A DNA stretch of 64,000 nt from Betaproteobacteria bacterium (GTDB lineage Bacteria > Pseudomonadota > Gammaproteobacteria > Burkholderiales > Casimicrobiaceae), in contig BOKS01000002.1 of NCBI GenBank assembly GCA_016861105.1, forward strand, positions 248,001-312,000, written 5' to 3'. The notes beneath the pieces are model-generated. The model did not search any database and was not told the DNA's origin. It was given only the letters and a program-made list of their open reading frames with translations. The translations under genes and the position numbers were made by a program. Below are positions 9,203 through 17,792 of the stretch, piece by piece (positions within the stretch are counted from its first letter, which is position 1; every line of letters begins with the position of its first letter).

Positions 9203-9302
9203 CCCCTCCTCCATCGGACGGCCGCGCTCCAACGCCCGTCCGTGGGGTCCGCGGCGCCGCTTCTCGACTGCGGCGGCGTCCGCCCGTGCACTTCCGATCC
9301 CG

Positions 9303-10505
9303 TTACCGGTCCCGCACCTCGATCGCCACCGCCATCGCCGAGTCGCCGGCGGCGCAACCGGCGAACAGCCCGCGCCCGCCACCCCGTGCGGCGAGCGTCT
9401 CGATGAGCTCGATCACCGAGCGCGTGCCCATCGGCGCCTGCGGATGGCCCCAGACGAGCGACGATCCGTAGTCGTTCATGCGCTCGAGCGCCACGCCGGT
9501 CGCGCGCGCGAACACGACGTCGTTCACCGCGAACGGGTTGTGGGTCTTGACCGCGTCGAGGTCGGCGAAGCGCAGCCCCGCCTGCGCCAGCGCGCGCTGT
9601 GCGGCGGGCACCGTCGCCTCGGGCATCCGCGCGAGCTCCACGCGCGCCTGGCCGAAGCCGAGCAGGCGTACCGCGATCGGCGCGGTGGCGAGCTGCGCCG
9701 CCGCGTCCGGCGACGCGACCACGATCGCGGCGTTGCCGTCGGCCGGATGCGTCTGGGCGCCGTAGGTCACGGTGCCGCCCGGCCGCACCGGCGCGAGCGT
9801 CGCGAGGCCCTCGGCGGTGGAGGTGTTGACGCCCTCGTCGCCGTCGAGCTGCGCCTGCGTGCGCCGCAGGTTCGCCGACGGGACGGCGAACGGCAGCGTC
9901 ATGAACCGGCGCAGGAAGGCCCGGTCGTCGCCGAGCGCGCGGCGGTACTGCGCCTCGCGCAGCAGCACGACGTCGTTCTGCTCGGCAGTCGACACGCCGT
10001 GGTCCTTCGCGACCCGCTCCGCGGTGTCGATCATCGCGTGCGGCCCGAGCGGATCGCAGGCGAAGTTGCCGAGCACCCAGTCCTCGTGCACGCCGGATCC
10101 CCCGGGCCCGGCCGGGTTCGGGTAGTAGACGTGCGGGCCGTTGGACGTGCGATCGCAGGTGACGCCGAGGGCGACGTTCGCGAGCCCGGACGCGACCTCC
10201 TGCGCGCACGCGAGCAGCACGCGCACCCCGGTCGCGCACGCCTGCATGACGGTGGGGCCCGCGACGCGTCCGGCGCCGGCCAGCCCGGCGAGCCACGGCA
10301 GGCCGTAGAACGCGTGCTTCTGCGGCACCGTCAGGCCCAGCACGCCGTGGTCGATGCGCGACGCGTCGATGCCGCGGCGCGCGAGCTCGGCGCGCGCGAC
10401 GTGCGCGGCGAACTCCACGCTGTGCAGGTGCGCGAGGCTGCCCTGCCAGCGCGCGAACGGCGTCGACCAGTAGGCACCGTACGGGATCTCGGCGCGCAGC
10501 GTCAT
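9303..10505 (-). CDS. Thiolase family protein
   Basis: 400 residues with the thiolase fold, which normally does thiolytic cleavage of a 3-ketoacyl-CoA. The nucleophilic Cys is in TVMQACATGVRVLLA. The C-terminal motifs are divergent: HNPFAVND replaces the usual NEAFA, YGSSLVWGHPQAPMGTR holds the catalytic His as GHP, and GLFAGCAAGDSAMAV supplies the second Cys. All active-site residues are therefore present, but the loops differ from ordinary acetyl-CoA acetyltransferases and resemble the looser thiolase/SCP2-like group. Its ATG overlaps the GntR stop. It may cleave, or condense, an unusual branched or carboxylated acyl-CoA made in this operon. Confidence 0.85.
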   Translation of the reverse strand: MTLRAEIPYGAYWSTPFARWQGSLAHLHSVEFAAHVARAELARRGIDASRIDHGVLGLTVPQKHAFYGLPWLAGLAGAGRVAGPTVMQACATGVRVLLACAQEVASGLANVALGVTCDRTSNGPHVYYPNPAGPGGSGVHEDWVLGNFACDPLGPHAMIDTAERVAKDHGVSTAEQNDVVLLREAQYRRALGDDRAFLRRFMTLPFAVPSANLRRTQAQLDGDEGVNTSTAEGLATLAPVRPGGTVTYGAQTHPADGNAAIVVASPDAAAQLATAPIAVRLLGFGQARVELARMPEATVPAAQRALAQAGLRFADLDAVKTHNPFAVNDVVFARATGVALERMNDYGSSLVWGHPQAPMGTRSVIELIETLAARGGGRGLFAGCAAGDSAMAVAIEVRDR

Positions 10506-11188
10506 GGCGCCTCGGCCCGGCCGGCCTCGTCCCGCACGCGGTCGAGCACCAGCCGCAGGTGGTGGCGCGCCGCCTCGAGGTGGTCGCGCATCACCTGCGC
10601 CGCGCGCGCCGCGTCGCGCCGGCGGAGCGCCGCCAGGATGCGGCGCATGCCGGCCAGCGCGGCCTTGCGCGCGTCGGCGTCGTGCAGCGTCATCACCCGG
10701 AGGTAGCGGACGTGGCCGGCGTACAGCGCGATCGCCCGGATCAGCCGGCGGTTGCCCACGAGCGCGTGCCAGCCGCCGTGGAAGCGCGCGTTCGCCTCGA
10801 TGAAGGACGCGGCGTCGCCGTCGCGCTCGGCCACCTCGGCGTCACGGAGGGCCGCTGCGATCGACGCGAGCGCATCCGGCGCGGCGTCGGCGGCGGCGCG
10901 GGCGAGGGCCGCCGGCTCGAGCAGCGCGCGCAGCTCGTAGATCTCGTCGACGTCGGCGTCGGTCAGCACCGGCACGACGTAGCCGCGTCCCTCGGCGACG
11001 ACCAGTCCCTCGCTCGCCAGGCGCGCCAGCGCCTCGCGGACGGGCGTGCGCGAGACGCCGAGCTGCAGCGCGAGCGCGGGCTCCTGCAGGCGCTGCCCGG
11101 GCACGATCGCATGCGTGCCGAGCGAGTCGCGCAGCGCCCGGTACACCTGGTCGCCCAGTGCCTGCGGGCGGTCGACGGGCTTCAGCAT
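10502..11188 (-). CDS. GntR-family (FCD) transcriptional regulator
   Basis: 228-residue DNA-binding regulator. The N-terminal winged helix is LGDQVYRALRD...LGVSRTPVREALARLASEG (about residues 10-60). The C-terminal FCD ligand domain has the metal-site pattern ELRALLEPAA, FHGGWHALVGN and HLEAARHH. It is the first gene of the minus-strand acyl-CoA/HyuAB operon and overlaps the thiolase gene by 4 bases, so it is probably autoregulated and is the local sensor of a carboxylate intermediate. An 8-bp palindrome lies over the -10 element of its own promoter 51 bp upstream. Confidence 0.92.
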   Translation of the reverse strand: MLKPVDRPQALGDQVYRALRDSLGTHAIVPGQRLQEPALALQLGVSRTPVREALARLASEGLVVAEGRGYVVPVLTDADVDEIYELRALLEPAALARAAADAAPDALASIAAALRDAEVAERDGDAASFIEANARFHGGWHALVGNRRLIRAIALYAGHVRYLRVMTLHDADARKAALAGMRRILAALRRRDAARAAQVMRDHLEAARHHLRLVLDRVRDEAGRAEAP

Positions 11189-11236
11189 CGCGCCGCTCGT
11201 GCGGGCGGGGGCTTGTTTGTGTGCAGCATTATGGGT

Positions 11237-11265
11237 ACTGTATACATCATGAACGGCCCTGTCAA
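11237..11265 (-). promoter_or_regulatory. Putative sigma-70 promoter of the GntR-thiolase-HyuAB operon
   Basis: On the minus strand a perfect -35 TTGACA (11265-11260) is followed, after exactly 17 bases, by TACAGT (11242-11237), which matches four of six -10 positions. The start of the GntR gene is about 50 bases downstream. In such GC-rich DNA a perfect -35 at ideal spacing is a notable match. Confidence 0.55.
11239..11246. promoter_or_regulatory. Candidate GntR operator TGTATACA
   Basis: A perfect 8-bp palindrome, TGTATACA, overlaps the -10 of the GntR promoter and sits in the divergent gap facing the NnrS-like gene. FCD-type GntR proteins commonly bind short palindromes of the form TNGTNNNACNA or GTATAC. 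Binding here would block the minus promoter and could affect the plus-strand genes. Inference from position and symmetry only. Confidence 0.5.
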
Positions 11266-11308
11266 CGCGGGAGCGGACGCGTCCCGGCGCGCGGCCGGGG
11301 GAGGCGAG

Positions 11309-12490
11309 GTGTCCGTGGTGGTCCCGGCCGTGCTGGCAAGCCCGTTCCGCCCGTTCGGACTGGCCGGCGCCGCCTACGGCGTCGCGCTGGTCGCGGCGTG
11401 GGTCGCGGCGCTCGCGGGCGTCGATGCCGTGGCTGCGCCGCCCGGCTGGCACGGCCACGAGATGCTGCTCGGCTTCGCCGGCGCGATCGTGTGCGCGATC
11501 GCGCTGACGGCGCTGCCCGGCTGGGCGGGAACGCGCGAGGTGTCCGGCGGCGCGCTCGCCGCGCTGGTCGCGCTGTGGGCGCTCGCGCGGGCCGCGTTCT
11601 GGGCGCAGGCGACGCTCTCGCCGGCGATCGCGGCCGCCGCCGCCGCGGCGCTGTGGGTGGCGCTCGCCGTCCTGACCGGCGTGCAGGTGGCCCGGCTGGC
11701 GGATCGGCGCTGGTGGCTGCTGCCCGTGCTGTTCGCGGCGCTCGCCGCCGGTGCCGCGCTCGCCGCGGCGGGCGACCTGCGCACCGGGCTCGCGCTGGTC
11801 GCGCACGTGCTGGCGCTGCTGTTCGCGCTCGCGGCCGGCGTGTTCGTGCCCGTGTTCACGCGCACGCACCTTCGCGGCCGCGGCGAAGCGGTCCCGGCGG
11901 CAGGCGCGCGGCTCGACACCGCGGCGATCGGCGCGCTCGTGCTGCTGGCGGGGGCGGACCTCGCGGCGGCGCCGCGGTGGCTCGTCGCCGGCGCCGCGCT
12001 CGCCGCCTGCGTGCTGCACGCGCTCCGGCTGCTCCGCTGGCGGGGCTGGCGCACGTTCGACGCGCCGCTGCTGTGGACGCTGCACGCCGGTTACGCGTGG
12101 CTCGTCGCCGCGCTGCTGCTGCGCGTGCTCGCCGAGGCGGGCGTCGCGGGGGCGCAGCGGGCGTGGCTGCACGCGTTCACCGTGGGCGCGCTCGGCTCGG
12201 CGATGATCGGGTTGCTCACGCGCGTCGTGCTGCGCCACACGGGACGGCCATTGGTCGTCGGCGGCGCCGCGCGCGCCGTGTTCCTCCTCGTGCAGGTCGC
12301 CGCCGCGCTGCGCGTCGCCGGTGCGGCGCTGGACGGCGGCACCGCCTGGCCGGTGGCCTCCGGCGCCGCGTGGGTCGCCGCCTTCGCCCTGTACCTGCAC
12401 GCCTACGCGCCGTTCCTGCTCGCCCCGAGCGTGCCGAGGGCCCGCAGCCCGCTCGGGCTCGACTCGCGACCCCCTGCCGATGCCTGCTGA
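11309..12490 (+). CDS. NnrS family membrane protein
   Basis: Polytopic inner-membrane protein of 393 residues with about twelve hydrophobic segments. NnrS signatures are present: SPFRPFGLAGAAYG near the N-terminus, GWHGHEMLLGFAGAIVCAIA, LTALPGWAGTREVSG, GVFVPVFTRTHL, and HAFTVGALGSAMIGLLTRV. NnrS is a haem- and copper-binding protein first linked to nitric oxide stress; its exact role is unsettled. I chose GTG 11309, which is preceded by GGGGGAGG; an ATG at 11249 in the same frame lies inside the promoter/operator region and gives a non-homologous leader. It lies 15 bases before the hydratase/dehydrogenase fusion, an unexpected partner. Confidence 0.85.
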   Translation: MSVVVPAVLASPFRPFGLAGAAYGVALVAAWVAALAGVDAVAAPPGWHGHEMLLGFAGAIVCAIALTALPGWAGTREVSGGALAALVALWALARAAFWAQATLSPAIAAAAAAALWVALAVLTGVQVARLADRRWWLLPVLFAALAAGAALAAAGDLRTGLALVAHVLALLFALAAGVFVPVFTRTHLRGRGEAVPAAGARLDTAAIGALVLLAGADLAAAPRWLVAGAALAACVLHALRLLRWRGWRTFDAPLLWTLHAGYAWLVAALLLRVLAEAGVAGAQRAWLHAFTVGALGSAMIGLLTRVVLRHTGRPLVVGGAARAVFLLVQVAAALRVAGAALDGGTAWPVASGAAWVAAFALYLHAYAPFLLAPSVPRARSPLGLDSRPPADAC

Positions 12491-12505
12491 GCCCGCGCCC
12501 CGCCG

Positions 12506-14521
12506 ATGACGACCCGCCACGCCAATCCGCTGCTGCGCCCCCCGCCGCGCCCGCTGCCGCGGCGCGTGGCGATCATCGGTGCCGGAACCATCGGCCCGGA
12601 CATCGGCTACTACCTGAAGAGCGCGCTTCCCGGGCTCGAGCTCGTCCTCGTCGACGTCGCGCAGCCGGCGCTGGACGCCGCGCTCGCGCGCCTGCACGGC
12701 TACGCCGAGAAGGCGGTCGCGCGCGGCAAGATGCGCCCCGCGCAGGCGCAGGACGTGACCCGCGGCCTGACGGGGACGACCGACTACGACGCGATCCGCG
12801 GCAGCGACTGGGTGATCGAGGCGGCCACCGAGCGGCTCGACCTCAAGCGCCGCATCTTCGCCGACGTCGAGGCGCGCGTGGCGGACGACGCGATCGTCAC
12901 GTCGAACACGAGCTCGCTGCCGGCGGCGTGGATCTTCCGCGACCTGCGCGTCCCGTCGCGCGCGACCGTCACGCACTTCTTCGCGCCCGCGTGGCGCAAT
13001 CCCGCCGTCGAGGTGATCGACTGGCCGCTCGCGGCCGCGGGCCTCGTCGACCACCTGCGCGCCGTGTTCTGCGTCACGGGCAAGGTGCCGCTGGTCACGC
13101 GCGACGTGCCGTGCTTCATGCTCGACCGCATCTTCGACAACTGGTGCAACGACGCCGCGCTGCTGCTCGACCGCGCGACCGCGGCGCAGATCGACGCCGC
13201 CGCCGGCGCGCTCGTGCACGCCGGGCCGTTCGCCGTGCTCAACCTCGCGCGCGGCAACCCGATCATCGTCGAGACCAACACGCTGCAGGCCGACGAGGAG
13301 GGCGAGCACTACCGGCCGGCGCCGATCTTCCGGTCGGTCGAGCGCTGGGCCGCGGCGCCCGCCGGCGCGCGCGTCGACGTCGATCCGGACCTCGCGCAGG
13401 CCGTGCGCGAGCGCCTGTGCGGCGTGCTGTTCTCGCAGGCGGTCGACGTGCTCGACCGCAGCATCGGCGAGCCGGCCGACCTCGATCTCGGCTGCCGCGT
13501 GGCGCTGGGGTTCCGCCAGGGGCCGCTCGAGCTCATGCGCGCGCTGGGCGACGCGCAGACGGCGCGCATCCTCGAACGCTTCGTGCAGGCGCGGCCCGGC
13601 ATGCCGATGCCCGCGCGGCCGCTTCGCGACTACCAGCGCTTCCGGCGCCACGTGCTCGTCGACGACGTCGGCGACGTCAAGGTCGTCACGCTGCGCCGGC
13701 CCGAGGCGCTGAACGCGCTGCACGACGGCATGACCGACGAGATCCTGGACGTGCTGCGCGAGCACGGTCGCGATCCGGCCGTGCGCGGGTTCGTCGTGAC
13801 GGGCTACGGGCCGCGGGCCTTCTGCGCCGGCGCCGACATCGGCCGCTTCCCGACGCTGCTGGGCGACGCGCAGGCGGCGGCGGAGTACGCACGCGACTGC
13901 TCGCGGCTGCTCGTGCACCTCGACGCGTCCGACAAGCCGGTCGTCGCGGCGCTGAACGGGATGGCGCTGGGGGGCGGGCTCGAGCTCGCGATGCGCTGTG
14001 GCGCGATCGTCGCGCTGCGCGACGCGTGGATGCAGTTCCCCGAGGTGACGCTGGGCATCCTGCCGGGGATCGGCGCGATGGTCGTTCCCTATCGCCGCTG
14101 GCCGCACGCCGCCGAGGTGTTCCACGGCATGCTGCGCCGCGCCGAGCGGCTCGCGGCGACGCGGGCGCACGAACTGCGCATCGTCGCCGCGCTGGCCGAC
14201 GACGTGCCGTCGCTGATCGGTGCCGCCGTCGCGCAGGTGCACGCGCTGGCCGGCCGTCGCGCCCCCCCGGCCGACGGCCCGGTGGCGATCCCGCCGTTCG
14301 CGGCCGGTGCGCCGCATGCGGCGCACGGGCTGGCGCTGTCGGCGACGACGCTGCGCCTGATGGACGATGCGATCCGCGAGGCCGCGGCCGCACGCACCTT
14401 CGGCGAGGCGCTCGAGGTCGGCTACCGCGCGTTCGGGGCGAGCGCGTGCACGGCGGCGGCGCGGGAGGGCATCGCCGCATTCGCCGAGCGGCGCACGCCC
14501 GACTTCAGCGCGTCCGGCTGA
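12506..14521 (+). CDS. Fused 3-hydroxyacyl-CoA dehydrogenase / enoyl-CoA hydratase
   Basis: A 671-residue bifunctional beta-oxidation enzyme: hydration of an enoyl-CoA, then NAD-dependent oxidation of the 3-hydroxyacyl-CoA. The dehydrogenase comes first: Rossmann motif VAIIGAGTIGPDIGYYL (about 21-37), SNTSSLPAAW, catalytic His in THFFAPAWRNP followed by VEVI, and a C-terminal helical domain to about residue 370. The crotonase domain follows (about 390-610): LRRPEALNALHDGM, AFCAGADIGRF (oxyanion loop), GMALGGGLELAM and QFPEVTLGILPG, which keep both catalytic Glu residues. This order is the reverse of FadB/FadJ and recalls archaeal-type fusions. It ends by overlapping the convergent qhpE gene by 17 bases. 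Confidence 0.92.
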   Translation: MTTRHANPLLRPPPRPLPRRVAIIGAGTIGPDIGYYLKSALPGLELVLVDVAQPALDAALARLHGYAEKAVARGKMRPAQAQDVTRGLTGTTDYDAIRGSDWVIEAATERLDLKRRIFADVEARVADDAIVTSNTSSLPAAWIFRDLRVPSRATVTHFFAPAWRNPAVEVIDWPLAAAGLVDHLRAVFCVTGKVPLVTRDVPCFMLDRIFDNWCNDAALLLDRATAAQIDAAAGALVHAGPFAVLNLARGNPIIVETNTLQADEEGEHYRPAPIFRSVERWAAAPAGARVDVDPDLAQAVRERLCGVLFSQAVDVLDRSIGEPADLDLGCRVALGFRQGPLELMRALGDAQTARILERFVQARPGMPMPARPLRDYQRFRRHVLVDDVGDVKVVTLRRPEALNALHDGMTDEILDVLREHGRDPAVRGFVVTGYGPRAFCAGADIGRFPTLLGDAQAAAEYARDCSRLLVHLDASDKPVVAALNGMALGGGLELAMRCGAIVALRDAWMQFPEVTLGILPGIGAMVVPYRRWPHAAEVFHGMLRRAERLAATRAHELRIVAALADDVPSLIGAAVAQVHALAGRRAPPADGPVAIPPFAAGAPHAAHGLALSATTLRLMDDAIREAAAARTFGEALEVGYRAFGASACTAAAREGIAAFAERRTPDFSASG

Positions 14522-15134
14522 TGCGCGCATGCTGGCGCGCGAGGTGCACGAGGGCGCGCGCGCAGGCGAACGAGGCGCCCGCGAAGTTCGCGTGCGCGAG
14601 GCGCTCGAGGTCGCGCGGGCGGCCCGAGGCGGCGAGGCGGCGCGGTCCGCGGACGCGGACCTCGCCGGGGTCCAGCGTGTCGTCGGCGCGCACGCGGTGG
14701 ACGCCGGGCAGCCGCGCCGGCAGCCAGTCGTCGCGTCCCGGTGCCTCCGCCGCGACGATCGTGCATCCGGCGCGCAGGGCGGCCGCGCAGGCGCCGGCGA
14801 GCGCCTCGGTCCCGGGACCCGGCGGAACGGCGAGGCTCAGGTTGATGTACTCGCAACCGGCGGACGCCGCCCGCAGGATGCCGCGCGCGACCAGCGACGG
14901 GTAGGTCGCGAGCGACGCGTCGAACACGCGCACGGCGTACAGCCGCGCGTGCGGCAGCCCCTCGCGCAGCACCCCGGCGACCGCGGTGCCGTGGCCGCAC
15001 GCGTCGCGCCAGTCGTCGCCCTCGCGCAGCGAGCCGTCCTCCGCGACGAACATCGCGCAGCCGTCGACGTGGCCGCGGACGTGCGAGTGCCAGGCGTTCA
15101 CGCCGGTGTCGACGAGACCGATCGACGGCACCAC
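14505..15134 (-). CDS. qhpE: QhpE-like subtilisin-type protease for QHNDH gamma-subunit leader removal
   Basis: A small cytoplasmic S8 serine protease of 209 residues with no signal peptide or prodomain. The catalytic triad is readable: Asp in IGLVDTGV, His in ACGHGTAVAGV, Ser in NFAGASFACA, which stands in for the usual GTSMA. In the known Paracoccus system QhpE cuts the leader from the cross-linked gamma subunit before export. It is the last gene of the qhp run, one base after qhpF, starting at GTG 15134 (a second GTG follows at 15131). Location plus family make the assignment firm, although its substrate specificity is inferred. Confidence 0.87.
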   Translation of the reverse strand: MVPSIGLVDTGVNAWHSHVRGHVDGCAMFVAEDGSLREGDDWRDACGHGTAVAGVLREGLPHARLYAVRVFDASLATYPSLVARGILRAASAGCEYINLSLAVPPGPGTEALAGACAAALRAGCTIVAAEAPGRDDWLPARLPGVHRVRADDTLDPGEVRVRGPRRLAASGRPRDLERLAHANFAGASFACARALVHLARQHARISRTR

Positions 15135-15135
15135 G

Positions 15136-16791
15136 TCAGGCCGCCTTCGCCGCGGCCGGTTCGTGGAAGCAGCCGTCGCGCAGCAGCAGGACCCGGTCCG
15201 CCTCGTCGAGCCCGACGCTGCGATGCGAGATGACGAGCGCGGCGCAGCGGGGGAACGCCCGCCACAGCGCGGCGCGAACCGCGCGCTCGGTGTCGACGTC
15301 GAGCGCCGAGAACGCCTCGTCGAGCACGAGGATGCGCGGCGCGCGCAGGAACAGCCGGGCGAGCCCGAGCCGCTGCCGCTGGCCGTCCGAGAGCGCGAGC
15401 CCGCGCCCGCCGATCACGGTGGCGTACCCCTGCGGGAGCGCGGCGACGAACGCGTGCGCCTGCGCGAGCCGCGCCGCGCGCTCGAGCGCCGCGTCGGTGG
15501 CGTCCGGGGCGACGTAGCGGAGGTTGTCGGCGACGCTCGCGTGCAGCAGGAACGGCTCCGCGCCGGCGTAGCCGAGCACGGAGCCGTCGCCGCCCGCCGG
15601 GCGTCCCTCGACCAGCACCTCGCCCGCCTGCGGCGTGCGCAGCGCGAAGAGGAGCTGCACCAGCGTCGACTTGCCCGCGCCGGACGTGCCGACCAGCGCC
15701 ACGTGCTCCCCCGCGGCGATCGCGAGGTCCACGCGGTCGAACACCGGCGCCTTGTGCGGATAGGCGAACGTGACGCCGCGCAGCTCGACCGCGGGCGCGC
15801 CGGCGCGCGGTGCTGCGCAGGGCGGCGCCGGCGGCGCCGCGTCGTCCCGCAGCACCTCGGCGATGCGCGCGATGGCGACGCGCGCCTGCTGCCGCTGGCG
15901 CAGCAAAGCGAGCAGCCCCTGCGCAGGCGCGAACAGCCGGCCCTGGTAGAGCACGAACGCGACGAAGGTGCCCAGCGTGATCGCGCCCGCCTCGAGCAGC
16001 GCGCCGCCGGCGACGTAGATCCACGCGAGCGCCGCCGTGAGCGCGAGCGCGGGACCGCCGGAGGCGAGGGCGTCGAGGCCCTGGAAGCCGACGACCTCGC
16101 GGCGCAGCCGCCGGTTCGCCTCGGCCAACCGGGCTCCCTCCTCCCGAGCGGTGCCGTGCAGGCGGATCGCGCGCAGCGCGCCGATGCGCTCCGACAGGAA
16201 GTGCGCGAGGTCGGCCATCGCGTCGCGGACGAGGCGCGTGCGCGACTCCACCGCGCCGCGGAACGCCGCCGTCGCGAGCAGCGCCGCGCCCACGCCGACG
16301 AAGCTCCACAGCGCGAGCGTCGGCGACAGCGCGAAGGTGATCGCCGCCGCGACCGCGAGGAACAGCACGTGCTGCGCGGCGCCGAGCAGGCCGCCGACCA
16401 GCAGCGCCTCGACGCGCGGCAGGTCGGTGCCGAAGCGCGTGAGCAGGTCGCCGTGCCGGAACGTCTCGATCTCGTGCAGCGGCGCGGCGGTGCAGCGCGC
16501 GAACAGCCGCTCGCGCAGGCTGGCGAGCAGGTCCGCGGACAGCGCGGCGTGCACGCGGCCGGCGACCGCGCCGAGCGCGAGGTCGGCGACCGCGATGCCG
16601 ACCAGCGCCGCGGCGATCCACGGGATCGCCGCGAAGTTGTGCCGCTGCACGACCGCGTCGACGAACGCCTTGCCGATCAGCGGCATGGCGAGCGAGGCGG
16701 CGGCGCCGGCCAGGCCGAGGACGAACAGCGCCGCCAGCGCGCGGCCGTGGCCGCGCAGGTGGCGCACGAACGGACGCAGCTCGGTCAGCAC
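15136..16791 (-). CDS. qhpF: QhpF-like ABC transporter (fused permease-ATPase)
   Basis: Inner-membrane exporter half-molecule of 551 residues. The N-terminal membrane domain (about 1-310) has some six hydrophobic segments, starting LAALFVLGLAGAAASLAMPL. The ATPase domain has Walker A ALVGTSGAGKSTL, signature LALSDGQRQRLGLARL (LSDGQ in place of LSGGQ), Walker B ILVLDEAFSALD and the switch His in LVISHRSVGLDE. In the described QHNDH system QhpF is needed to move the matured gamma subunit to the periplasm. GTG 16791 overlaps the end of the UbiU-like gene. A generic lipid or peptide exporter is the alternative, but the operon context favours QhpF. Confidence 0.87.
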   Translation of the reverse strand: MLTELRPFVRHLRGHGRALAALFVLGLAGAAASLAMPLIGKAFVDAVVQRHNFAAIPWIAAALVGIAVADLALGAVAGRVHAALSADLLASLRERLFARCTAAPLHEIETFRHGDLLTRFGTDLPRVEALLVGGLLGAAQHVLFLAVAAAITFALSPTLALWSFVGVGAALLATAAFRGAVESRTRLVRDAMADLAHFLSERIGALRAIRLHGTAREEGARLAEANRRLRREVVGFQGLDALASGGPALALTAALAWIYVAGGALLEAGAITLGTFVAFVLYQGRLFAPAQGLLALLRQRQQARVAIARIAEVLRDDAAPPAPPCAAPRAGAPAVELRGVTFAYPHKAPVFDRVDLAIAAGEHVALVGTSGAGKSTLVQLLFALRTPQAGEVLVEGRPAGGDGSVLGYAGAEPFLLHASVADNLRYVAPDATDAALERAARLAQAHAFVAALPQGYATVIGGRGLALSDGQRQRLGLARLFLRAPRILVLDEAFSALDVDTERAVRAALWRAFPRCAALVISHRSVGLDEADRVLLLRDGCFHEPAAAKAA

Positions 16792-17792
16792 GGGGTCGCC
16801 GCGCCGGCGGCGGCGATCGGCACCACGCGGCGCGGCGGCCGCGGGGGCGGAAGGCGGTCGGCCCAGACGTCGGGGTAGTAGCACAGGTGTGCGCCTGCGC
16901 ACAGCTGCGCGGCGCCGCGTTCGGCGACGACCGCGTCGCGGATCGCCTCCCGCGTCCCGCCGCGCGCGGCGACGTCGAGCGCCAGCGCGGCGAGCCGAAC
17001 GGAGGCGACCTTGCGCGCGAGCGGCGCCTCGCGGCCGACGACCTTGAGGCTGGCTACGCCCATCGCCGCGAGCCGCGGCAGCGCGCACAGCCCGCACGGC
17101 CCGAGCGTGTAGCCGCGGCTCTGCCGCGAGCCGCAGTTGTCCAGCGTCCATCGCCAGAACGCGTAGCGCTCGTCGAGCCGCGTCGCGCCCTCGCCGAGGC
17201 GGTCGTCCATGCAGAACGGGCGGAACGCGTGCGTCGTCGAGCACGTCCCCTCCTCGAACGCGCAGCCATCGTTCAGCGCGAACACCTCGCGCTCGACGCC
17301 CGGCACGGCCGTGGCCTCGATCTCCGCGAGCGTCATGTGCCGCGGCAGGACGATGCGCGTCACGCCGAGCCTGCGCCAGAACGCCGCGGCGCCCGCGTTG
17401 CGGCAGGTCGCCAGGCTCGACAGGTGGACGCGCGCGGCGAGCCCGGCGTCGCGGAGCGCGAGGACGAGCTCCAGCTCGGCGACGATCAGGCCGGCGACGC
17501 CCGCGTCGACCAGTTGCCGCGCGAAGTCGACGAGCATCGGCAGCGCGCCTGCGGGGTAGGAGGTCGCGTTCAGCGTGGCGTGGACCGGGCGCGCGCCGGC
17601 GCGCGCGACGATGCGCGCGAGGTCGTCGAGCCCCGGCACGCTGGCCGTCGCGGTGCTGCGCCGGTGCACGGCGGCGCTGCCGAAGGCGGCACCCCAGCCG
17701 GGCGGCAGCACGCCGCAGTAGAACTCGCCGGCGCCGGCGTCGGCGAGCGGGCGCACCTCGTCGGAGTGCCGCAGCGGCGCGAGGATCCTCAT
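16785..17792 (-). CDS. U32-family protein resembling UbiU (candidate hydroxylase subunit)
   Basis: 335 residues, usually annotated as peptidase U32. The family start is MRILAPLRHSDEVRPLADAG and the signature region is EVFALNDGCAFEEGTCSTT. Cysteines at about 177, 184, 194 and 233 fit the four iron-sulphur ligands of UbiU (169, 176, 193, 232), including the seven-residue spacing of the first pair; this comparison is from memory. UbiU works with UbiV in oxygen-independent hydroxylation of the ubiquinone ring, and the relative RlhA hydroxylates 23S rRNA. The gene overlaps its UbiV-like partner by 4 bases and lies inside the qhp cluster, so a role in making the quinone cofactor is plausible. No protease activity is implied. 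Confidence 0.8.
   Translation of the reverse strand: MRILAPLRHSDEVRPLADAGAGEFYCGVLPPGWGAAFGSAAVHRRSTATASVPGLDDLARIVARAGARPVHATLNATSYPAGALPMLVDFARQLVDAGVAGLIVAELELVLALRDAGLAARVHLSSLATCRNAGAAAFWRRLGVTRIVLPRHMTLAEIEATAVPGVEREVFALNDGCAFEEGTCSTTHAFRPFCMDDRLGEGATRLDERYAFWRWTLDNCGSRQSRGYTLGPCGLCALPRLAAMGVASLKVVGREAPLARKVASVRLAALALDVAARGGTREAIRDAVVAERGAAQLCAGAHLCYYPDVWADRLPPPRPPRRVVPIAAAGAATPC

Noticed and set aside
5591..9406. 1271-codon plus-strand frame opposite hyuA and the CoA ligase
   Set aside because: Arg/Ala/Val/His-rich translation without motifs; it is the antisense shadow of firmly identified genes in GC-rich DNA. The same holds for other very long opposite-strand frames, such as 25887-31856 and 21359-24811.
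16785..17792. Reading the U32 proteins as collagenase-type peptidases that process the gamma subunit
   Set aside because: A dedicated subtilisin-like QhpE is present, and the cysteine pattern matches Fe-S hydroxylase members of U32; protease activity is poorly supported for this family.
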